Source of the DNA: a virus
IMG/VR virus record: IMGVR_UViG_3300031999_003193
Span: 1-20,404 of that record
Reading direction: 5' to 3' (one strand)
Length of the DNA stretch: 20,404 nt
Positions within the stretch are counted from its first letter, which is position 1, and each line of letters opens with the position of its first letter. Made by a program: the position numbers and the translations under genes. This document shows positions 15,204 through 20,404 of this stretch, one piece after another. The notes beneath the pieces are model-generated. The model was not told where the DNA came from. It made no database searches and worked only from the letters and a program-made list of their open reading frames with translations.

Positions 15204-16280
15204 TTGGCCGTAACTGCAATGGCAGGAATTGTCTCCTTCGGTCCACAACCAAATCTTGGTACTATCACTGCGTCCTGGTTTAAGCATCGTGTAACACAGA
15301 TCGACTTAGCCCCGAATGATGATACCCGTTTAGGTGTACCCGAAGTGGGTGGTATTCCTGTTCCTACCTTTCCGTATAAAGCTGGCGTGCTCGTAAGTGG
15401 TGGCATGACCATTCAGCCTCGTTTAGAGAGCGTCTTCGGATGGCTAATTTACGCGGCACTTGGTAAGTGCGACACTGCAACGATAATCGAAATTGGCACG
15501 CCGTTCGATCACGTTTTCCGTTTCAAAACAGACGCTGCTGATGTACCTTTCCTCAGTGTCCGTAAAGCAATTCCACGCCGACATGGCGCCACGGACTCAG
15601 ATCTCGGGGAAGTATTCAAGGACTGTAAGGTCACTTCTTTGGCGATGACCTTTCCTAACGATGCCCCCATTACTGCTCGAGTGGATATACTTGGACGCGA
15701 GTTCTCGTTTGACCACGATCCTGCATCCTGGACCTATGCCAACCCCACGTTCGAGGACTATCCATCGATCCCTGTTGGTTGTGAAACAAATGGCTATATC
15801 AAGTTGCCTGACTTCAATAGTGGCGCTGAGCTTCCTGTTGTAGCTGCAACTGTGACATTCCAAAATATCCCTCTCGATCTACGTCAAGAGCGTGTCTTTG
15901 GCTCTCCGTTCCTTGAAGATATCACGATTGTCATGCGACAGTTGACCTTCGATGTTCTTGTGAAGTGGAACGATCCTGATCTGTACGCTACTATCCTAAC
16001 GGGTAGTATAACTGGTACGGCCTGGACCGCGAAACCCTACACTGGACGCTTCGAGGTCTATATCAACTCTCCAGATGAAATGCCAAATGCATCATTATCT
16101 CACTACTCCCTCAAGATTGAGGCTAGTGAATGCATGTTCGCCATGACCGAGGGAATAACCCTTGCTGGTAACCAGGCTGTTATGGCTCGGTTTACTGGTA
16201 CGGCTCTTGCTCCTCCTAGTGGTGACTACTGCAGGTTCACGTTGCGCAATGAAGTAAGCAACTATAGCTGGCCAATCTAA
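15204..16280 (+). CDS. Tail tube protein (major tail protein)
   Basis: A 358-residue protein, large for a single-domain tube protein. The TTG at 15204 is chosen because GGGGAGGT ends eight bases before it. The ATG at 15186 has no ribosome site, and the ATG at 15219 lies too far from this one. The chain is beta-rich, with GVLVSGGMTIQPRLESVFGW, HVFRFKTDAADVPFLSVRK, LGEVFKDCKVTSLAMTFPND and APITARVDILGREFSF in the order seen in siphophage tube proteins. Its C-terminal part (about 180-358) may be an added surface domain. It would stack in rings around the tape measure. It is followed by a terminator-like hairpin. The TTG start and the upstream endonuclease suggest a start re-made after insertion. 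Confidence 0.75.
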   Translation: MAVTAMAGIVSFGPQPNLGTITASWFKHRVTQIDLAPNDDTRLGVPEVGGIPVPTFPYKAGVLVSGGMTIQPRLESVFGWLIYAALGKCDTATIIEIGTPFDHVFRFKTDAADVPFLSVRKAIPRRHGATDSDLGEVFKDCKVTSLAMTFPNDAPITARVDILGREFSFDHDPASWTYANPTFEDYPSIPVGCETNGYIKLPDFNSGAELPVVAATVTFQNIPLDLRQERVFGSPFLEDITIVMRQLTFDVLVKWNDPDLYATILTGSITGTAWTAKPYTGRFEVYINSPDEMPNASLSHYSLKIEASECMFAMTEGITLAGNQAVMARFTGTALAPPSGDYCRFTLRNEVSNYSWPI

Positions 16281-16291
16281 AGTAAACTGAT

Positions 16292-16318
16292 ATGGGAGGG
16301 GTCAAAATCCCCTCCCAT
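16292..16318 (+). terminator. Strong GC-rich hairpin after the tail tube gene
   Basis: A perfect 10-base stem ATGGGAGGGG / CCCCTCCCAT with a 7-base AT-rich loop (TCAAAAT), followed by TATCTAATAA. The stem is strong but the T tract is poor. It may reduce read-through so that tube protein is made in excess over the downstream genes, a common need in tails. Confidence 0.65.
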
Positions 16319-16336
16319 TATCTAATAAGTACAGTG

Positions 16337-16351
16337 TTTCCGATGTCGGAA
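16337..16351. repeat. Palindromic operator-like site, copy 3
   Basis: TTTCCGATGTCGGAA matches 15 bases of copy 1 and, in reverse, copy 2. It lies between the terminator-like hairpin and the AAGGAGG ribosome site of the next gene, 13 bases from its ATG. In an mRNA it would form a short hairpin right beside the ribosome site, so an effect on translation is possible as well as on transcription. Confidence 0.6.
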
Positions 16352-16364
16352 TTAAGGAGGTCAT

Positions 16365-16808
16365 ATGACCGCACGATCCGCTAAGGGTCCCGCCACTAAG
16401 GTAGACGAAATATGGCATGTTGGACACGACTCCGAAGTAACCATAAAGAATGAAGTATTCCGTGTAATGCCTGATGATGAAGAACGACAGATTCTCTCTA
16501 TCATGCTTGCGTACACATCAACTGCTGATGCGGGAAATCGTCAAATAGTATGTAAGTTTCAGAGTAGGTATGCAGATCCTATATACACAGCATACGCTGG
16601 TATCGTACAAGCTGCTAGTAAGGTCTATACATATATCTTCGCTCCTGGTCTTCCAGACGCCACGGCCTTACGTGTTGATACTCTCACCACTCCTATTCCA
16701 TATTTAGTTCTCAAGCCATGGGACGCAATCTATATCCTAGATGACAATGGTATTGAAGTAACTGATGATATAATGTTTGAAATGCAGTATCTCTATCGAA
16801 AGGTATAG
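16365..16808 (+). CDS. Minor virion protein candidate, unknown
   Basis: A 147-residue protein beginning MTARSAKGPATKVDEIWHVG, with a strong TAAGGAGG ribosome site preceded by palindrome copy 3. It is a mixed alpha/beta or beta-rich chain (EVTIKNEVFRVMPDDEERQI, IPYLVLKPWDAIYILDDNGI) with no enzyme motif. It lies between tail tube and the LamG-like gene, so a tail or head surface role is likely, but it has no recognised family. The next gene starts three bases after its stop. Confidence 0.65.
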   Translation: MTARSAKGPATKVDEIWHVGHDSEVTIKNEVFRVMPDDEERQILSIMLAYTSTADAGNRQIVCKFQSRYADPIYTAYAGIVQAASKVYTYIFAPGLPDATALRVDTLTTPIPYLVLKPWDAIYILDDNGIEVTDDIMFEMQYLYRKV

Positions 16809-16811
16809 ATA

Positions 16812-17588
16812 ATGCCAGGGCTTGGACTGTCTCTTGTTGGCAGAGGTTCAAAGTTCGTCGAGGACCCAATTCCATTTACTGGACATTGGTGGAAAGGTCC
16901 ATGGTGCGGCGATGTCACTACATCCATAGAGGATGCAGCCGTTGTAGCAGCATGGCAGCCTAAGTGGGCTAATAACACGTTATACTTTCGTACAGACGTT
17001 CCCAATTATGCTAATAGCAAAATCAATCTAGATAACCCCGGCACGCACGATGCGATAAATGGGATTTCAAACCCAACTTTCGACCCATCTATTGGATGGA
17101 CATCTATCGGTGCTTCGTATCTTGACACGGATGTTATTCCTGCTAGTGATAGAACATGGTCTATGGTAGTTGCTTTTAATGGTCTTAGCCTTGGTATAAA
17201 CACTCTTGCTGGATGTGGCTCTTTCGTTGGCGGTATCACTGCGCGTTTTGGTATACAGCAAACCGAACCTATTATGGGGTTGCCCTCTGCTCAGTTCTGG
17301 AACCAACACTTTCGAGACACGTCTAACTTGATATCTCCTACCGAGGGTGTTCTTGGACTGTCGGGCACTAGTGCCTACAGTCTTGGTTTATATTCATGGG
17401 GGCTACAAGATATCGCAGCGAACGGAAATATTGCTACCACTATAGCTATTATGGCGGAGAACGATAATGGGGTAATGAACAATATCATGACTGGCAGTTG
17501 GGTGGCCGGAGCAGTATACAATCGTGTTTTGAGTGCCATAGAGATAGCTGCTGTTAGCAGGGCGTTAAACATAATACGTTTGGCGTAA
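16812..17588 (+). CDS. LamG / concanavalin A-like virion surface protein
   Basis: A 258-residue protein beginning MPGLGLSLVGRGSKFVEDPI. The last 30 residues (WVAGAVYNRVLSAIEIAAVSR in the main part) match the closing strand and helix of LamG-like jelly-roll domains, where 'ia..YNRaLsa.Ei..l' is the typical ending. The middle (YLDTDVIPASDRTWSMVVAF) fits the opening strands of the same fold. These domains bind sugars or decorate phage heads and tails. With a sugar-nucleotide operon in the same phage, sugar binding would be a natural partner, but this is only a suggestion. It is encoded three bases after the preceding gene. Confidence 0.7.
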   Translation: MPGLGLSLVGRGSKFVEDPIPFTGHWWKGPWCGDVTTSIEDAAVVAAWQPKWANNTLYFRTDVPNYANSKINLDNPGTHDAINGISNPTFDPSIGWTSIGASYLDTDVIPASDRTWSMVVAFNGLSLGINTLAGCGSFVGGITARFGIQQTEPIMGLPSAQFWNQHFRDTSNLISPTEGVLGLSGTSAYSLGLYSWGLQDIAANGNIATTIAIMAENDNGVMNNIMTGSWVAGAVYNRVLSAIEIAAVSRALNIIRLA

Positions 17589-17589
17589 G

Positions 17590-17600
17590 TATGGTATAAT
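17590..17600 (+). promoter_or_regulatory. Extended -10 promoter before the two-repeat gene
   Basis: TATGGTATAAT, identical to 518-528, lies 20 bases before the ATG at 17621. The hexamer is 17595-17600. No clear -35 is present. It could give separate transcription to the chaperone-region genes after the terminator-like hairpin upstream. Confidence 0.6.
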
Positions 17601-17620
17601 GATTAATAAGGAGATGATTT

Positions 17621-17947
17621 ATGGAAGGACTTACTGCTCAACAGGAATACGAACTTTATATAGCGTTGTACCAATGGGATTACTACGAACAAATGAAACA
17701 TGGTTTTGAGAAAAAGTTAAAGACTATGGCTGTAAAGGCTAATCCCGCACAAAAAGTATACCTAGATAACATGATAGGGTGGATATATGATTGGGTAAAC
17801 CCAATGGCAGATCTATGCGAACCATTGATAACAAAGTATAAGCTAAAGTTAAACTCTCTATCATTACGAGCAAACCCTGCGAGAGCAGAGTGGTACAAGG
17901 GACAGATTAAGGTTATGGAGATATTTCTCGCTAGAACAAAACAATAA
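17621..17947 (+). CDS. Two-repeat helical protein, unknown
   Basis: A 108-residue mostly helical protein beginning MEGLTAQQEYELYIALYQWD. Residues about 31-55 and 75-99 look like copies of one unit, each with a basic helix, an ANPA turn (40-43 and 84-87) and a second helix; the units are 44 residues apart. This suggests an internal duplication giving two helical hairpins. It has an AAGGAG ribosome site and its own promoter and lies just before the tail assembly chaperone, so a tail assembly role is possible. No family is recognised. Confidence 0.65.
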   Translation: MEGLTAQQEYELYIALYQWDYYEQMKHGFEKKLKTMAVKANPAQKVYLDNMIGWIYDWVNPMADLCEPLITKYKLKLNSLSLRANPARAEWYKGQIKVMEIFLARTKQ

Positions 17948-17965
17948 CACAAGAAGGAGTTTTAA

Positions 17966-18406
17966 ATGGCATTTAAGTTATCACCACCGATTGAACAGAC
18001 ATTCCCGTTAGATAAGACAGATGAGACATACACATCCAAGGGTACTCAGGTTACAGTAAAGCAAGCTACCCAGGGTGAGCATAAGAAACGTAGTGATATT
18101 TACGCAAATATCCTTACTCGCTTCCAGAGAAATTCAGACACAGTAGAAGTAGCACAGAGATTTTCTCCTCCTGAAATGCAGGCACTTGAGGTCAGACTAA
18201 CCATGACCGACTGCAATATCATAGGCGAAGACGATAAGCCCCTCTTTAAGTTTGCCAAGGACAGTAAGGGACGTTCCTACCTAGAAGATGTTGGTGCTTT
18301 TCAACTAGCGTGGGACTCATTACCTACTGAGGTTTGTCAGGAGATTCATGATAAAGTACTCGTTCTGAATCCATCCTGGAATCAAAACTTGGGGGAAGCG
18401 TCTTAG
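17966..18406 (+). CDS. Tail assembly chaperone, unshifted form (gpG-like)
   Basis: A 146-residue protein beginning MAFKLSPPIEQTFPLDKTDE, with an AAGGAG ribosome site. Length, charge and location (two steps after tail tube, just before the long right-edge gene) match lambda gpG-like chaperones, which coat the tape measure during tail growth. The last codons contain a run of five G (18391-18395) just before the stop at 18404. The -1 frame is open from 18355 to the stop at 18676, so a longer form is expected (see the next entry). No enzyme motif is seen. Confidence 0.7.
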   Translation: MAFKLSPPIEQTFPLDKTDETYTSKGTQVTVKQATQGEHKKRSDIYANILTRFQRNSDTVEVAQRFSPPEMQALEVRLTMTDCNIIGEDDKPLFKFAKDSKGRSYLEDVGAFQLAWDSLPTEVCQEIHDKVLVLNPSWNQNLGEAS

Positions 18407-18678
18407 AGGACCTCTTACAAGAACTCTCGGATAAGATAGACGAATATAGAGGTGCATGGAATGAAGTACGACTTGGTGCACGTTCTACAAAAGACTTACC
18501 CGAAAAACCAGAGGCCCTCATCCTCTACGAGCAAACTAAAGAGTTAGGTATACCACTTCTCGATGGTGGGATTATCGATCAGCCGCATGTTTGGATGGAG
18601 CAATATGCTGTTTGCGCTATGCGTACCAAACTATGGGATGCATTGGATGCAGCGGCACAATCACATCAAGGAAAATAA
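17966..18678 (+). CDS. Predicted -1 frameshift fusion of the tail chaperone (gpGT-like)
   Basis: A -1 shift at G-GGG-GAA (18391-18397) would join the first 143 residues to a 94-residue extension and end at TAA 18676-18678, a total of about 237 residues. The extension is acidic and helical (SVLEDLLQELSDKIDEYRGA, later DQPHVWMEQYAVCAMRTKL), which looks like a real protein. It has no start codon with a ribosome site near its beginning, so it is best explained by shifting. Siphophage tails widely use this device to make a minor longer chaperone. The P-site GGG pairs fully after the shift; the A-site does not, so the slip is imperfect. The join is a prediction. Confidence 0.6.
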
Positions 18679-18681
18679 ACA

Positions 18682-20404
18682 ATGGCAATCGATCCACTCT
18701 GGGACCCTGCTTTACACGACCCTAACTACCAAGATATTAATAATCCTAAGCCCTCATCTAATCCTGCTTATGGCCCATTTCGTAGTGGCTCTGCAAAGGA
18801 GCTACTAGGCAATCTGCAGTCAAATCTAGGTGAGAGTTATAAGGTAACATCACATGGAGATGTTACGGGTGCAGCCTCTGAGGGAGGCGAGCGATCTTTC
18901 ACCCGTATCTCGATTAGCCATCGCGGTGGGGCTGAGATGGTTATTGATCTCAGAACCATTGAGCTTGAATCCAAAGAGAAACTCGTTGGTGCTATTAAGG
19001 GCTCGCCACTGATAGCTATTCGCCAGCAAGGTCAGGTAGGAGAAGCTGCAGAAAGAACATTTTCTGGTAAGACATATCGAGATGAATTAACGAAGGGATC
19101 TACGTATAGAGTTTATGATGCTGTCCAGGAAGTGGCAGATGTAATACGTGGTGGACACAAGTATTACGAAGAAGAGCCATCTGCCCGAGGGATGGGTAAG
19201 TCCCCAACCGAGGCATTCACTGCAGTTCTTGGTTCCGCAGAGACTGGTCGTGGTGGAGATTTGATGAAGAGGATCCGCGAGGAATTCCATATAGCATCTT
19301 CTTCTGGGATAGCGTGGGGTCAACAGCGTAGAGGTTTCTACGAAGAACTAGCCTCGAAAATATCTGTGTATTGGGGACCCGAAGCGGCATACAAAGAGCA
19401 GACAATACTTCGAAGAAGTCTAGCTAATATGCGAAACTTCGCTAAGGCCCCACTATTCTATGATCCGAGTCACGGAATTGTCTCGACATGGGACCAGGCG
19501 CGACGTACCAGTAAGTATGGATACGAGGAAGAAGAGGTTGAGCTTGCTCGTGAGGGAGCGGAGGGGCTAAAGACATTCAAGCAACTACCATCTCTTAGAC
19601 AATCAAGAGAAGAGGTACATCCTCTTATCTCATCCTTTAACGAGGAAACTGGTAAGGTTATGAGAACTCGTTTATCCGCTCCTACTCCTGACGAAATACT
19701 TGGCACAGGCGGGGATCCCAATAGGGATATGGTTTATGGAGAACGTCTTGGTAGACGTGGTGGCATATGGATGAATATACGTGGAGAGGTTGTGCTTGCT
19801 GGATCCACTATTGTCACTCAAACACCATCCGGTGCTGGCGCTGCATATGTATCCAAAACAGCAATTCCGCAATTTGACTCTGCTGGTAATAGAATATCAT
19901 TTGGATTTAAGGGTTCACAACAGGTTCCATTACCTTGGGAGACTCCAGAGGATTTTACTCGTGTTGCAAGACTCACGTCGAAAGAGGGTGTTGGACCCTT
20001 AGATTTAAATGCAACCGTTGGCAAGTCGTCTGGAGCCAATGCTCGTACTGGCGTTAAGGTTGGCACAGTTTCAATCATTGATGAAAATGGTCAACTCAAA
20101 CAGAAACCTATATTTTCTGAGTCAAAGTCATATGAAGCTCAGATAGATGCTGTTACGCTTGTTGTCCCAAAATTCTTTAATACAAGAACTAATCAGTTCT
20201 CTGCAATAATTCCAAGTGGATTAAGTGAAGAAGATCGTGCGGGGTGGCAGGAGTCAAGCGCCATGGACGCAGATCTTCGCAGACTAGCAGGAAAGCAAAA
20301 ACTTAATATTGAGTATACTGGTACTAATAAGATGTACCTGTCTCTTGCCACTACTGGTATTGTCGATCCTGGCTTCAAGTTAAAAGGCGTCAAGGAAAGC
20401 GAGA
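18682..20404 (+). CDS. Large open frame in the tape-measure position, 3' end missing
   Basis: An uninterrupted reading frame of 574 codons that runs off the right edge. It starts MAIDPLWDPALHDPNYQDIN with an AAGGA ribosome site nine bases upstream, four bases after the stop of the chaperone extension. The tape measure gene is expected here. The visible part, however, is not a coiled coil: it has mixed alpha/beta character, many aromatic and basic residues, and beta-rich stretches in the second half (encoded at about 19750-19900 and 20040-20200). I do not recognise the family. It may be an unusually long tape measure with a folded N-terminal domain, or another large virion-injected protein. 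Confidence 0.75.
   Translation, partial: MAIDPLWDPALHDPNYQDINNPKPSSNPAYGPFRSGSAKELLGNLQSNLGESYKVTSHGDVTGAASEGGERSFTRISISHRGGAEMVIDLRTIELESKEKLVGAIKGSPLIAIRQQGQVGEAAERTFSGKTYRDELTKGSTYRVYDAVQEVADVIRGGHKYYEEEPSARGMGKSPTEAFTAVLGSAETGRGGDLMKRIREEFHIASSSGIAWGQQRRGFYEELASKISVYWGPEAAYKEQTILRRSLANMRNFAKAPLFYDPSHGIVSTWDQARRTSKYGYEEEEVELAREGAEGLKTFKQLPSLRQSREEVHPLISSFNEETGKVMRTRLSAPTPDEILGTGGDPNRDMVYGERLGRRGGIWMNIRGEVVLAGSTIVTQTPSGAGAAYVSKTAIPQFDSAGNRISFGFKGSQQVPLPWETPEDFTRVARLTSKEGVGPLDLNATVGKSSGANARTGVKVGTVSIIDENGQLKQKPIFSESKSYEAQIDAVTLVVPKFFNTRTNQFSAIIPSGLSEEDRAGWQESSAMDADLRRLAGKQKLNIEYTGTNKMYLSLATTGIVDPGFKLKGVKESE

Noticed and set aside
14539-15213. Plus-strand open frame of 224 codons with a good ribosome site
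   Set aside because: It is the antisense of the HNH endonuclease, whose motifs are unmistakable, and its translation is hydrophobic and motif-free. Only its start signal is considered meaningful.
18563-18808. Open frame of 81 codons after the chaperone
   Set aside because: It crosses the end of the chaperone extension and the start of the large right-edge gene in a different frame and has no ribosome site.
1-20404. tRNA genes and CRISPR arrays
   Set aside because: No cloverleaf with a proper T-loop and no regularly spaced repeats were seen; GGTTC-type words found (for example near 9781 and 16844) lie inside coding genes.

Overview
The window is part of a tailed double-stranded DNA phage genome, or of a prophage. 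It carries a nearly continuous head and tail module: large terminase, portal, scaffold-like protein, HK97-type major capsid protein, neck proteins, tail tube, LamG-like virion protein and a frameshifting tail assembly chaperone. The order, and a tail tube without a recognisable sheath, suggest a long non-contractile tail (siphovirus), but this is inferred. Strong GGAGG ribosome sites, extended -10 promoters (TGnTATAAT), and TTG and GTG starts fit a bacterial host. I cannot name the host.

Layout: 1-297 holds two minus-strand genes, one cut by the window edge. 298-545 is a divergent control region with G- and C-rich runs around an AT palindrome. 546-1867 is a short plus-strand early-type operon (membrane peptide, Lar-like zinc protein, small acidic protein, metallophosphoesterase) that ends in a hairpin. 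1904-5731 is a sugar-nucleotide operon with its own promoter and a palindromic operator-like site. It encodes WbpB-, WbpD-, WbpE- and WbpI-like enzymes, with a 64-residue phage-type protein locked between the first two by ATGA overlaps. 5718-6644 holds a small HExxH protein and two unknowns that lead into terminase. From 8322 a consensus promoter drives portal and the virion genes. A homing endonuclease sits antisense at 14545-15120, directly in front of the tail tube gene. A terminator-like hairpin follows the tail tube gene. The right edge (18682 onward) is an open frame of at least 574 codons in the tape-measure position; it is not closed within the window.

The most notable feature is the sugar cassette. 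The four enzymes cover every step from UDP-GlcNAc uronate to UDP-2,3-diacetamido-mannuronate, the precursor known from Pseudomonas and Bordetella surface polysaccharides. The 6-dehydrogenase and any glycosyltransferase are absent here, so the first step and the acceptor must come from the host or from elsewhere in the phage. Other points of interest are a 14-base palindrome found three times, each time just upstream of a gene; the endonuclease that appears to have displaced the start of the tail tube gene; a probable -1 frameshift in the tail chaperone; and a small protein that looks like the front part of an endonuclease VII.
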